Assembly: GCA_035478795.1 (NCBI GenBank)
Contig: DATIJJ010000014.1
Coordinates: 27,027 to 91,026, forward strand
DNA length: 64,000 bases
Origin: DATIJJ01 sp035478795
Lineage (GTDB): Bacteria > Pseudomonadota > Gammaproteobacteria > DSM-16500
Reading direction: 5' to 3'
Part shown: piece after piece, positions 1 through 8,177 of the stretch
How the letters are laid out: the number at the start of each line of letters is the position of its first letter
Position numbering within the stretch: position 1 is the stretch's first letter
Notes under the pieces: model-generated
Databases searched by the model: none
Told to the model about the DNA's origin: nothing
The model's input: the letters and a program-made list of their open reading frames with translations, nothing else
Position numbers and translations under genes: made by a program

Positions 1-187
1 TGTAACCGCAAACTCCGCCAAAAGACTTCCACTCGCTCACGATATCGCAATCAGGATTAGCCTCTTGTAACGCATTCCACCTCTTCGTTTCAAGAAACAC
101 ACTGGCGCCAGTGGCTGCAGACAGTCCCACGAAATAACCAGTACCTCGCAACGCTCTTCCTACCTTTTGCTCAAAAAATTTAAACAT
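1..187 (-). CDS. small hypothetical protein, 3' end outside window
   Basis: Reading leftwards from an ATG at 187, 62 codons are open to the window edge, so the C-terminus is missing. A good ribosome site (AGAGGA) lies 7 bases upstream. The product starts MFKFFEQ, has a short hydrophobic stretch at about residues 14-32, and ends in view with a conserved NPDCD.VSEW block. It is a clear paralogue (roughly 60% identical by eye) of the complete 85-residue protein at 14105-14362. Each copy is preceded by the same 47-codon micro-gene. I do not recognise the family and assign no function. Confidence 0.75.
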   Translation of the reverse strand, partial: MFKFFEQKVGRALRGTGYFVGLSAATGASVFLETKRWNALQEANPDCDIVSEWKSFGGVCGY

Positions 188-275
188 AAAAGATTCCTCT
201 CAAATCAAAAGATTAAATAATAGTAAGTAGTTTATTATCTGCCGGATGTATCACCCTGAGACGGGCAGATAACGG

Positions 276-419
276 TTACCGGCTCAGAGCTTGAGAGAGG
301 GTGATAATGAGCACCACAATTGAAGAGGTCAAAAGGATAAGGACGAGAGAAAACCCAACGGACGATTCGCTGTGTGTTTCAAAATAGCTATTTTGAGGAA
401 TACTTCGTCTCGGGTTCAT
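276..419 (-). CDS. 47-aa single-span membrane micro-protein, copy 1
   Basis: A 47-codon frame runs from ATG at 419 to TAA at 276. It begins MNPRRSIPQNSYFE and has one strongly hydrophobic segment at residues 21-43 (VGFSLVLILL then TSSIVVLIITLSQ). An almost identical frame lies at 14441-14584: only four codons differ, two of them silently. A promoter conserved in both copies (458-486 here) points at this start. There is no clear Shine-Dalgarno sequence, only an A-rich leader. The micro-gene lies 88 bases upstream of the small gene at 1-187 on the same strand, and the pair was kept while its former neighbours were deleted. A 26-codon frame on the other strand (307-387) overlaps it and is also conserved, but encodes nothing protein-like. 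Function unknown. Confidence 0.6.
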   Translation of the reverse strand: MNPRRSIPQNSYFETHSESSVGFSLVLILLTSSIVVLIITLSQALSR

Positions 420-457
420 TTTTTTAAAATCATCATTAAATTGACGTATAACGATAG

Positions 458-486
458 ACCATAGCCATTCAATAAAGAAAAGTCAA
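458..486 (-). promoter_or_regulatory. sigma70-like promoter of micro-gene cassette, copy 1
   Basis: On the minus strand TTGACT (486-481) and TATGGT (463-458) are separated by 17 bases, with the micro-gene ATG about 39 bases downstream. The same -35, spacer length and -10 occur in copy 2 at 14623-14651. The -35 sits in the surviving tail of a deleted alanyl-tRNA editing gene, which may explain why that tail was retained. Confidence 0.5.
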
Positions 487-515
487 CAATCGTTTATCAG
501 TCGAATTTCAATTCT
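483..515 (-). pseudogene. fossil 3' end of an AlaX-like gene
   Basis: Ten codons plus stop (RIEIRLINDC) match exactly the last residues of the AlaX-like protein at 14648-14998. Upstream of them the frame breaks at once with a stop codon. This is the remnant of a duplicated copy whose body has been deleted. Confidence 0.7.
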
Positions 516-561
516 TTACTTAATTGAACATATTTTGCCATCAGTTAAATTTTTAAGATCA

Positions 562-606
562 CTGGATTGCTGGTTTAAAATTAAAATGGTGTGATATCTC
601 ACTCAT
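562..606 (-). pseudogene. fossil 5' end of a GNAT acetyltransferase gene
   Basis: Fifteen codons starting at ATG 606 read MSEISHHFNFKPAIQ, matching the start of the acetyltransferase at 16069-16647 (MREISHRFNFKPAME). Only 46 unrelated bases separate this fragment from the AlaX tail at 483-515. In copy 2 the same two points are about 1.9 kb apart and enclose DUF2000, the XRE regulator and most of AlaX and GNAT. Confidence 0.7.
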
Positions 607-624
607 ACGAATCCCGCCATGAAA

Positions 625-1017
625 TCATACTTCGATCTTATAACCCACTTGAACGTCACAAGCAGCAAAACCGCCCAGTATTCCCCAATTTTCTCGTATA
701 GCTTCTCTTATAACAATTTTGACATGATCTTTTGGGATACCTGATGCATGCAAGTTTTCAACAATCGTCTGATACAAGTTACGCTTGGTTGCAAGCGAAC
801 GTCCGGAAAAACAATCAATACCAACAATCACATAATGATCCGGATTGTAATTAACCGGAACAGAAAAACGATGAGGCTCATGGGCTAATAATCTTGTATT
901 AATAGCCTCCTCTGTCACGTTAAATGATGCAATCAATGCAGAATGCACTGCTTGCATGAGCGCTATTTCCTGCTCTTTCGTGTGTTTATTTACAACTTCG
1001 ATCAATATCATCGGCAT
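625..1017 (-). CDS. tautomerase-superfamily protein
   Basis: This 130-residue protein begins MPMILIEVV. After removal of Met the N-terminal Pro would be the catalytic base typical of 4-oxalocrotonate tautomerase-like enzymes. The length is about twice the short 4-OT subunits and fits the longer Tautomerase_2/MSAD-like group. The C-terminal half carries conserved-looking blocks (HVKIVIRE, ENWGILGG). It probably catalyses keto-enol or related small-acid chemistry in the cytoplasm; the substrate cannot be told. It stands directly beside the deletion scar of the duplicated block at 1-620 and lies 36 bases downstream of the GrpB gene, so the two may be co-transcribed. Confidence 0.8.
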   Translation of the reverse strand: MPMILIEVVNKHTKEQEIALMQAVHSALIASFNVTEEAINTRLLAHEPHRFSVPVNYNPDHYVIVGIDCFSGRSLATKRNLYQTIVENLHASGIPKDHVKIVIREAIRENWGILGGFAACDVQVGYKIEV

Positions 1018-1053
1018 AATATTCCCTCTCGATCGTCAATTCGATATTTAAAT

Positions 1054-1596
1054 TTAGTCATTCGATTTTTTAGCTACTCTTAATACTTTTTTAATAAATT
1101 CACTTTTTTCATTCGTATATTTTTCTCGGTCATATATATATTGTTCCGCCAACATTATTTTTAATTTTTGATATTCATATGCCACTTCAGGATGTTGAAT
1201 CAGATAATCTCTGAAAACGATTTTATCAATCCAATGCCTTGATGTCTGCTCAACAATATGGACATGATGAGTACGTTTTTCACCAAAAGGTGGCATGCCT
1301 TTTACAAAAAACATTCTTTCAGAATCCGGGTTTTCATACCAGTATTCGTAATCCAGTTTTTTCAATTCAAGGATAGCAATTTTTTTTATTTCTTCCAATG
1401 ACAAAACTGCAATCTGAATATCAATAATTGGCTTTGCTGCCATCCCGGGAATCGCTGTGCTTCCCACATGCTGAATATCAATAATCATGGATGATGGCAA
1501 TACAGATATCAGCTTTTGAATTTCAGCATCAGCCCTGACTAACCACTCCGGATCAAATGCTACAATCTCAACAAAGTCCTCTTTATGCGTTTTCAT
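1054..1596 (-). CDS. GrpB family nucleotidyltransferase-like protein
   Basis: 180 residues with the GrpB/UPF0157 signature HVGSTAIPGMAAKPIIDI near residues 43-60. This resembles the GS...D.D motif of the polymerase-beta-type nucleotidyltransferase fold. A second family block, HHVHIVEQ, lies near residue 110, and the length is normal for the family. The true substrate of GrpB proteins is not known to me. The gene is followed closely by the tautomerase and preceded by the NIF3-like gene on the same strand, with short gaps. Confidence 0.85.
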   Translation of the reverse strand: MKTHKEDFVEIVAFDPEWLVRADAEIQKLISVLPSSMIIDIQHVGSTAIPGMAAKPIIDIQIAVLSLEEIKKIAILELKKLDYEYWYENPDSERMFFVKGMPPFGEKRTHHVHIVEQTSRHWIDKIVFRDYLIQHPEVAYEYQKLKIMLAEQYIYDREKYTNEKSEFIKKVLRVAKKSND

Positions 1597-1611
1597 TATG
1601 TTCTTGCCTTT

Positions 1612-1926
1612 TCACATAAATAATTCCAGTTTTACGACATCATAAGCAGGCTCTTCATATGGATGTGCTTTTTTTAAGGCTGCAACAACCGCGCGAATCA
1701 CGTCATCTTCGCAGATAACTTGTACACAATATTCAGGAACTTTATTTAGCTGATTTTTTTGTCCTGTAAAAGGATCGGCCTCTTCATTTGGCATAAACTG
1801 GCCTTCGCCCAGCGTTTGCCAGGCGCAATGTTGATAATTGCCTATTTTCCCTGCACCTTCATTAAAAACAGCAAGCTTGACCTGATCAACGTGTGTGACT
1901 GGAACCAAAAAACTTATTTTATACAT
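1612..1926 (-). CDS. NIF3/YqfO-like small domain protein
   Basis: I start this gene at ATG 1926, where GGAG lies five bases upstream, rather than at the longer open frame reaching 1983. The 104-residue product (MYKISFLVPV...) contains GNYQHCAWQ and AHPYEEPAYDVV, typical of the CutA-like inserted domain of NIF3/YqfO proteins, here as a stand-alone protein. Such single-domain proteins are widespread in proteobacteria, and their role is unclear (metal binding or regulation has been suggested). It lies between the MATE exporter and GrpB on the same strand. Confidence 0.8.
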   Translation of the reverse strand: MYKISFLVPVTHVDQVKLAVFNEGAGKIGNYQHCAWQTLGEGQFMPNEEADPFTGQKNQLNKVPEYCVQVICEDDVIRAVVAALKKAHPYEEPAYDVVKLELFM

Positions 1927-1979
1927 ATTGCTCCAATAATCGAAAATATAATTACCCGTTCCTTCTTGAAAATCAGGAA

Positions 1980-3344
1980 TCATTTCTCATCGTGATATTT
2001 TTTACTTAATTTATGCCATCGATAAATCATGATAAGCATTCCAGCAAACATGCCTGTCATCCCGCCAATTACAAAACCGGGTGCTCCATAGTGTAACGGA
2101 AATGCCAATAACCAGGAAAGTGGCATGCTGATTCCCCAGATGGTTAAAAGGCTCATAACCATCGGAAATCGGGTATCAAATAACCCACGTAATATTCCGA
2201 TTAAAACATTTCTTACAGAATCAAATATCTGGGAAAAAGCGATAATAAGAAATACCAAAACGGTCAAGTGCAACGTTGCAGCATTTCCCGGATCATTCAC
2301 ATTCATATAAAAAGCTGCCAGGCTTTTTGGAAATGCCAAAAATACAATTGCAACAAGAAGGCTCATCATGAGCGCCATCGCAATACTGGCGTGGCTTATT
2401 TTTTTGACTTCGTGAAATTGCTTTGCACCACAGGCCTGGCCTATCAGAATGCCGCTTGCCTGTGACAATGAAAACACAGGAATAACAATCAGAAAATAAT
2501 ATTGATTTACAATTTGAAAGGAAGCCAGTGCAACAGTACCTATCCAGCCTATCATGATCCCGCTGACAAAAAATGATAGCATTTCACCGCCCATTTGCAC
2601 GCTGATAGGCCAACCCATTTTAAACATTTTTGCAAAATGATCCAGATGTTGATGAACGCGATAGCGAAATAATTCAAATCGGGAAAAACTTTTTTCATAA
2701 AAAAAGAATAGTGTAGTAAAAACAAAGAAAAAACTGTATTGCGCCACTGTTGCATAACCTAATCCTGCAACACCCAATTTCGGAAACCCGAATTTTCCAA
2801 AAATTAAAACATATGCTGTCACAAGAAGCACAACGACACTCATGATACTGGTTGAAACAATTAACGTCTTTTTATGGATACCATAACCAAATTGCATATT
2901 GCATGTGGACAAAAATCCGGGAATAACAGCCCATACAAAGGCATGAAAATAGGAATGCACAATACTCGCAATCTCTTTTGATTGGCCGAAAAATAACAAA
3001 ACAGTATCAATATTCCAAAAGAGCAACATCACAGGAAGACTGATTAACAGAGCGAGGGTCCATCCTTGCTGAACATAATTTCCAATAGTGAGATAATCTT
3101 TCGCGCCATAAGCATGACCTGTCAGCACACTGATAGAAAATAAAACAGACATGCCACTGACCATAATCGATAATTGGGTCGAAAAAATCAGCGCACTGGC
3201 CGCAAGCACATCATGGCCTAAAGCAGCCAGCATGGCCATGCACAGGAATCCGCTGGTGACATTGATAATTTGACTGCCAGTCATGGGTAATGCCAGTGCA
3301 ACTATTTTTTTTATAGCTTCAAAAAAATCGATGTTTTTATTCAT
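1980..3344 (-). CDS. MATE family multidrug/Na+ efflux transporter
   Basis: The chosen start MNKNIDFFEAIKK at 3344 gives 454 residues, the usual MATE length; the frame stays open to 3416 but those codons look non-coding. The protein has about twelve hydrophobic segments in two repeated halves. The ALPMTGSQIINV stretch in TM1 and GQACGAKQ in the second half are typical of MATE proteins. It should act in the inner membrane as a cation-coupled drug exporter. It diverges from a PadR regulator at 3468, and PadR proteins commonly control adjacent drug exporters, so regulation by that protein is likely. Substrate is unknown. Confidence 0.9.
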   Translation of the reverse strand: MNKNIDFFEAIKKIVALALPMTGSQIINVTSGFLCMAMLAALGHDVLAASALIFSTQLSIMVSGMSVLFSISVLTGHAYGAKDYLTIGNYVQQGWTLALLISLPVMLLFWNIDTVLLFFGQSKEIASIVHSYFHAFVWAVIPGFLSTCNMQFGYGIHKKTLIVSTSIMSVVVLLVTAYVLIFGKFGFPKLGVAGLGYATVAQYSFFFVFTTLFFFYEKSFSRFELFRYRVHQHLDHFAKMFKMGWPISVQMGGEMLSFFVSGIMIGWIGTVALASFQIVNQYYFLIVIPVFSLSQASGILIGQACGAKQFHEVKKISHASIAMALMMSLLVAIVFLAFPKSLAAFYMNVNDPGNAATLHLTVLVFLIIAFSQIFDSVRNVLIGILRGLFDTRFPMVMSLLTIWGISMPLSWLLAFPLHYGAPGFVIGGMTGMFAGMLIMIYRWHKLSKKYHDEK

Positions 3345-3407
3345 TTTTTCCACTTTTGCCTCGCTCAAAAAACAGAGGATATTGTACATGCAAAACCTGA
3401 AATGTGC

Positions 3408-3463
3408 TTGACACATTTTAAATCATCTGTATAATACCTCTAAAAGATATAAACTAAAAGAGG
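3408..3463 (+). promoter_or_regulatory. sigma70 promoter with inverted-repeat operator for padR
   Basis: TTGACA (3408-3413) and TATAAT (3430-3435) are both consensus, with a 16-base spacer. Just downstream, ACCTCT (3435-3440) and AGAGGT form a perfect six-base inverted repeat around an A-rich core. The right arm overlaps the ribosome site of padR. Binding there would block both transcription start and translation, so PadR autoregulation is a reasonable inference. Confidence 0.6.
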
Positions 3464-3467
3464 TTTT

Positions 3468-4010
3468 ATGACAACAGAAAGCCGCACACGCTATACCGTA
3501 TTGGGAATGCTCACGATCGAAAACCTCTCAGGCTATGAAATGATTAAAATAATCAAATCCAGTACTAATCATTTCTGGTCAGAAAGCGAAGGCCAGATTT
3601 ACCCCACTCTTGCAAAATGTGTCAAAGATGGGCTGGCTACCTGCAAAGAATATTCGGCAGAAAAATCTGGCAGACCAAAGAAAATCTATTCAATTACAGA
3701 AAAAGGTAAAAAAGAATTAACTGCATGGCTAAAAAAAGAAGTTAATCCCTGCCTGATTCGAAATGAACTTTTATTAAAACTTTTTTTTGGGAAAAATATC
3801 CCAATGAATGACAATATCCATCATATCGTACACCACAAAAAACAAATCGAATCAGAATTAATTTTTTATAAAAAAATTCGCACAGAAATCGCAATTGAAC
3901 ATGAAAAATCACCGCATCTTAAATATTGGCTAATGACCATTGATTATGGGATCGAAATCTCGAAAGCTGAATTAGCATGGTGCAAAAAAACGCTTAAAAC
4001 GTTGAGGTAG
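3468..4010 (+). CDS. PadR family transcriptional regulator
   Basis: 180 residues. The N-terminal winged helix (residues 8-85) has the PadR pattern: VLGMLTIENLSGYEM, then the wing KSGRPKKIYSIT and KGKKEL. The C-terminal part (about 95-178) is the helical dimerisation domain of the Vir_act_alpha_C type. It sits between the divergent MATE exporter and the carotenoid oxygenase gene, which starts three bases after its stop. It therefore probably represses one or both in response to a small hydrophobic ligand. An inverted repeat overlapping its ribosome site suggests autoregulation. Confidence 0.9.
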   Translation: MTTESRTRYTVLGMLTIENLSGYEMIKIIKSSTNHFWSESEGQIYPTLAKCVKDGLATCKEYSAEKSGRPKKIYSITEKGKKELTAWLKKEVNPCLIRNELLLKLFFGKNIPMNDNIHHIVHHKKQIESELIFYKKIRTEIAIEHEKSPHLKYWLMTIDYGIEISKAELAWCKKTLKTLR

Positions 4011-4013
4011 TGT

Positions 4014-5969
4014 ATGTTAAAAGAAATGTTGAAAAATTTTATGCCATGGATATTGTTTTTTATTTTAATGGGCTCCTCAAAGCAACAATTGGAAACAGCC
4101 ATTATTGTAGCAATAATTGCAGCTTTTTTATTTGATTTCAAAAGACTCAAAAATGGATTTGTTCTGAACTGGGGAACCATTTTGTTTTTTGGATTTATTT
4201 TTGTTGCTGTTATTATTTTCAAAAATAAATGGATAGCGACTTATTCCGGATTGCTCTCAAATGGCGCATTGGCTATGATTGCATGGGTTTCCATTCTAAT
4301 TCGAAAACCCTTTACCATTCAATATGCAAAAGAAACGGTTCCCTCTGACCAATGGAAACATCCCTTATTTATTAAAATAAACTACTTATTGACAGCTGTC
4401 TGGGCTATTCTTTTTTCAATTGGCACTGCATTACCGTTAATTTTACTTTATCAGCCGTCATTCAGTTCATCCATTTTCCAAATCATCTCATGGTTACCTC
4501 CCGTTTTGGGTATCTGGTTTACGACGTGGTTTCCGGAATGGTATAAGGCAAATTATTTCAAAAAGAAAAGGCAGCCTGACACAGCGTCTAACCCATACCT
4601 TCAGGGAAATTTTGCGCCTGTCTCTGATGAACTTTCCATCCATGATTTAAAAGTCATTGGCGAAATTCCGAATGATCTGACAGGCATTTATATGCGAAAT
4701 GGCCCCAATCCGGCATTTCCGCCCGTTTCATACACCTATCCATTCGATGGCGACGGAATGATACATGCTGTTTATATTAAAGATGGCAAGGCGTCTTATT
4801 CAAACAAATTTGTTGAAACAAGCGGACTTATCAGAGAAAGAAAAGCTGGAAAGGCTTTATATGGTGGTTTATCCAATTTAATGCCGATGGATCCCGAATG
4901 GGCTGAAGAAGGCGACGGCCCTGTCGCCGTCAAAAATGGTGCCTTCATTCATGTTATTCGTTTTGCAAATCAATATCTGGCAATGAGTGAAACAGCGCCT
5001 GCCTATCAGATCACGGCCGAATTAAAAACACTGGGTGAATGGAATCCGTTACATACTGAATCACCTCTCGAGGTGGGGCCGCATACGCGTTATGATCCGT
5101 TAACAGGTGATTTATGGTTTATTAACTATGCACTCACACCGCCTTTTTTAACCATCTATCAATTTAATAGTGAAGCCTCACTCGTGAAAAAATGGGATAT
5201 CACCAAACCTTATCCAACCATGATTCATGATTTCGTGCTGACTGAAAATTATGTGGTTATTTTTGATTGCCCGACGCTATTTGATCTGGATGAAATCATG
5301 CGCGGTGGATCACTTTTAAAGTGGAGACCTGATCTCGGCACACGTATCGGCATCATGCACAAAAAAACTGGCGAATTAAAATGGTTCGAAACAGAAGCAT
5401 TTTTTGTATTTCATTATGCAAATGCTTTTGAAAATAAATCAGAAATAACAGTTGATTTTGTTCGCCACGAAGAAGTATTTATGTCGCGTGATGAAAAAAT
5501 GGAAGAAAATAAATCGTCACCCTGTTTATATCGATCCATCATTGATTTGAAATCAGGAAAGATAAAACATATCGCTCTGGATGATCGAATGATTGAATTT
5601 CCGCGAATTCGGGAAGATAAAAATTCGCTACCTTATCAGTATATTTATGCACCCTCACGTACACCTGATATTACAAATAAACGTGCTTTTAACAGTTTGA
5701 TCAAATACGATGTAAAAAATCAACAGAATGATGTGTACTCGTTTGGTATCCATGCTGAAATTGGCGAGGCGGTTTTTGTTCCGTCAGCTTTCAGCAAACA
5801 GGAAGATGATGGATATCTCATGTTATTTGCTTTTGACAATACGACGAATCAATCTGAGTTTGTGATTCTGGATGCAACGCACATGGGTGATACACCATTG
5901 GCCCGAATTGTGATGCCAGGACGTGTTCCAGCCGGGTTGCATGGTTCGTGGATGCCGGGGGAATGGTAA
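4014..5969 (+). CDS. carotenoid oxygenase with N-terminal membrane domain
   Basis: 651 residues in two parts. Residues 1-180 hold five to six hydrophobic segments with a charged DFKRLKNG loop. Residues 190-651 are a carotenoid cleavage dioxygenase (RPE65/CCD family). It has GIYMRNGPNP and FDGDGMIHAV, and all four iron-binding His are visible: H357 (VGPH), H405 (MIHDF), H467 (VFHYAN) and H643 (LHGSW). It is therefore likely an active Fe(II) enzyme splitting a C=C bond of a carotenoid or a stilbene-like compound. The fused membrane part would hold it at the inner membrane; bacterial CCDs normally lack this. No carotenoid synthesis genes are nearby. It probably shares a transcript with padR. Confidence 0.88.
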   Translation: MLKEMLKNFMPWILFFILMGSSKQQLETAIIVAIIAAFLFDFKRLKNGFVLNWGTILFFGFIFVAVIIFKNKWIATYSGLLSNGALAMIAWVSILIRKPFTIQYAKETVPSDQWKHPLFIKINYLLTAVWAILFSIGTALPLILLYQPSFSSSIFQIISWLPPVLGIWFTTWFPEWYKANYFKKKRQPDTASNPYLQGNFAPVSDELSIHDLKVIGEIPNDLTGIYMRNGPNPAFPPVSYTYPFDGDGMIHAVYIKDGKASYSNKFVETSGLIRERKAGKALYGGLSNLMPMDPEWAEEGDGPVAVKNGAFIHVIRFANQYLAMSETAPAYQITAELKTLGEWNPLHTESPLEVGPHTRYDPLTGDLWFINYALTPPFLTIYQFNSEASLVKKWDITKPYPTMIHDFVLTENYVVIFDCPTLFDLDEIMRGGSLLKWRPDLGTRIGIMHKKTGELKWFETEAFFVFHYANAFENKSEITVDFVRHEEVFMSRDEKMEENKSSPCLYRSIIDLKSGKIKHIALDDRMIEFPRIREDKNSLPYQYIYAPSRTPDITNKRAFNSLIKYDVKNQQNDVYSFGIHAEIGEAVFVPSAFSKQEDDGYLMLFAFDNTTNQSEFVILDATHMGDTPLARIVMPGRVPAGLHGSWMPGEW

Positions 5970-6035
5970 ATGACATCTTACAATAAATAAATTATAATTC
6001 AGCCTCAATATTTCGCACACAAACAGGAACCCGCA

Positions 6036-6809
6036 ATGAACCTTGATTATGAACTTGTTTTCTTCTATGCCATTGTTTTTTTCGGAATCATCGCATTGGG
6101 TGACGTGCTTTTCTTCGCCTCAAAACGCAAGAAAGCTGAGAAAAAACAGCCTGTTGTCGTGGAATATGCGCGTTCTTTTCTCCCCGTTCTACTGCTGGTT
6201 TTTTCAGTACGATCCTTTGGCTATGAACCATTCCGTATCCCGTCCGGTTCACTTAAACCCACCTTGCTGGTAGGCGATTTCATCCTGGTCAACAAGTTCT
6301 CATACGGGTTTCGTTTACCTGTTGTGCATACCAAAATACTCGCTGTGAATGAACCGCAACGAGGCGATATTGTTGTGTTTCGCGAACCGCCTAAAAAATC
6401 ACGCGACCTGATCAAACGCGTTATTGGATTACCAGGCGATCACATTACCTACAAAAACAAATTGCTTTATATTAATGGGCAGGCAATACCACAACAATTT
6501 GAAAAATACGACATTGATCAGGAAGATGACTTCAATCCATGGGAAGTGGAACAAAAACAGGAAAATTTATTCGGTGTCACACATCATATCTACCAAATTC
6601 CTGCAAGAGAAAATGATGATTTTGATGTTACCGTGCCTGCAGGGCATTATTTTATGATGGGCGATAATCGGGATGACAGTGCTGACAGTCGTTCATGGGG
6701 ATTTTTACCTGAAAAAAATATTATAGGGAAAGCAACGCGCGTGTTAGTTAGCTTTGACACGCTCACTCACCCTATTCGATGGGAAAGAACGGGTGAAAAA
6801 ATCATTTAG
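6036..6809 (+). CDS. lepB: signal peptidase I
   Basis: 257 residues. A first membrane segment lies at about residues 8-28, a basic loop follows, and a second segment spans 46-60, so the catalytic part faces the periplasm. The catalytic serine motif is IPSGSLKPTLLVGDF with Ser72; the residue after it is Leu where Met is usual. The lysine base is Lys127 in LIKRVIGLPGD. The C-terminal box GDNRDDSADSRSWGF is intact. The enzyme removes signal peptides from exported proteins. It stands alone here rather than beside lepA and rnc, the common arrangement. It is convergent with the methyltransferase gene, 11 bases away. Confidence 0.95.
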   Translation: MNLDYELVFFYAIVFFGIIALGDVLFFASKRKKAEKKQPVVVEYARSFLPVLLLVFSVRSFGYEPFRIPSGSLKPTLLVGDFILVNKFSYGFRLPVVHTKILAVNEPQRGDIVVFREPPKKSRDLIKRVIGLPGDHITYKNKLLYINGQAIPQQFEKYDIDQEDDFNPWEVEQKQENLFGVTHHIYQIPARENDDFDVTVPAGHYFMMGDNRDDSADSRSWGFLPEKNIIGKATRVLVSFDTLTHPIRWERTGEKII

Positions 6810-6820
6810 TGTTGGTTATA

Positions 6821-7612
6821 TCACAAAATTTTTACAACAGCCTGTTCCCAATTCTGATTAAAGGCAATATACTCTGCCTTCTTCCCACTTTGATGCAAAA
6901 ATTCCTGAAAAGCTCTAAACTCATCATTCTCATGGCCTTCATAATTGTAAAATTCATCAAACACAATAATTGTTCCAGAAACAATATTGCCTTCAAGAAA
7001 ATCAAAAACATCTTTTGCAGATTCATAAAGATCACAATCTACATGAATAAATGAAATTGGCTTTTCTTTTAAAGTTATGTTTTTAAAAATAGGCAGAGTA
7101 TCGCGAAATAATCCTTTCATGAGTCTTACATTATTGACAATCGGCGGATATTCCAGATCCTTGTTAAGCTTAAAAGACCCCTTTGGAATATGAAAATCCT
7201 TTCGAGTATTCCAGTCATCAGGAAGCCCTTCAAATGAGTCAAAACCATAAATTTCTTTTCGTGGATTCAAGTTTGCAATGAAATTGATAGACTTTCCACT
7301 TCCAACGCCCATTTCAATATAAACTCCATCATTCAAATTGATTTGATTTGCAGTGTCTGATGCGAATCGCAGGACTTCAGAATCAATATTCAACGGCTTT
7401 GCATTACCAAAATATGTTTCAACAAATTTTACGGAGGATGGGTTATTTTTGTAGCATTTATCCATTGGAATAAAATTTAGAACCTGATTCCCCTGCCAGC
7501 ATTCTTTCGGCGCCGGAAACCCTTCAACAACCTGACCCCATGCCTGACCCGCGCGTTTATTTGATATGTATGGATCAGATTCTTCCCTGTCTTCATATAT
7601 AAATTCGTTCAT
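6821..7612 (-). CDS. class I SAM-dependent methyltransferase (TylF-like)
   Basis: 263 residues from the ATG at 7612, which has GGAG six bases upstream; an in-frame ATG at 7624 has no such site. Residues about 90-260 form a Rossmann-type methyltransferase: YIEMGVGSGKS is the SAM-binding loop, YGFDSFEGLPDDW follows strand 2, and FIHVDCDLYES and IIVFDEFYNYEG are typical of the TylF/macrocin O-methyltransferase and related families. The acceptor is unknown. It is the last gene of a minus-strand group with an acetyltransferase and two oxidoreductase/hydrolase genes. Confidence 0.8.
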   Translation of the reverse strand: MNEFIYEDREESDPYISNKRAGQAWGQVVEGFPAPKECWQGNQVLNFIPMDKCYKNNPSSVKFVETYFGNAKPLNIDSEVLRFASDTANQINLNDGVYIEMGVGSGKSINFIANLNPRKEIYGFDSFEGLPDDWNTRKDFHIPKGSFKLNKDLEYPPIVNNVRLMKGLFRDTLPIFKNITLKEKPISFIHVDCDLYESAKDVFDFLEGNIVSGTIIVFDEFYNYEGHENDEFRAFQEFLHQSGKKAEYIAFNQNWEQAVVKIL

Positions 7613-7654
7613 TTTGATCTCCATGGATATTTTTAAATTTTCATCAGGTAAATT

Positions 7655-8176
7655 TCATGGTAAAAAATCACTATCTTTCATCATAAATAAATCATCTTTA
7701 TAGAAAAAAGGGAAATTGTCAGGCAGCATCGATTTTTGTATGACACGAAATCCATTTTTTATATAGAATTTTTTTGCTGAAATGGCATCGATTTCTTTCG
7801 TACTTAAATAAAATGACACTTTGTCAAATTCAATTGAACCAATCATGAGAGAAAATAAATTGTTTAATAACATCTGGGCTATTCCAAGCCTTCGATAATT
7901 TTTATCAACAAACATTCTCTTCAAAACAAAACTGTGATGTGTCAATCTATTACAGGCAATAGTACCAACAATTTGATTACCAATTATTGAAACCAGAAAT
8001 ATACCATCTTCTTTGGAATAATATTTTTCAATTTCGTGAAGATCGGGGAAATGTTCTTTTTTAACATCAAAATGATACTCGTCAACCCATATTTTAAAAA
8101 TCAAATCCAGTATATGTGTCGAATCACTATTATTTGCCTCTCTGATAGTGATATCTTTACAAGTTCGATCTTTCAT
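7655..8176 (-). CDS. GNAT family N-acetyltransferase
   Basis: 173 residues with the GNAT fold. The acetyl-CoA binding motif A is visible as KRMFVDKNYRRLGIAQMLLNNL (about residues 87-108), and KKFYIKNGFRVIQK is motif B near the C-terminus. The substrate cannot be inferred. Its start is one base from the stop of the hydrolase gene at 8178, so the two are translationally coupled. Confidence 0.85.
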   Translation of the reverse strand: MKDRTCKDITIREANNSDSTHILDLIFKIWVDEYHFDVKKEHFPDLHEIEKYYSKEDGIFLVSIIGNQIVGTIACNRLTHHSFVLKRMFVDKNYRRLGIAQMLLNNLFSLMIGSIEFDKVSFYLSTKEIDAISAKKFYIKNGFRVIQKSMLPDNFPFFYKDDLFMMKDSDFLP

Positions 8177-8177
8177 T

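Noticed and set aside
307..387. 26-codon plus-strand frame with a good ribosome site, conserved in both duplicate copies.
   Set aside because: It lies wholly antisense to the membrane micro-gene, which has the promoter and a protein-like composition; conservation is explained by the duplication.
6809..7054. Plus-strand 81-codon frame after lepB.
   Set aside because: It is antisense to the methyltransferase, has no ribosome site and its translation is Lys/Ile/Asn-rich noise.
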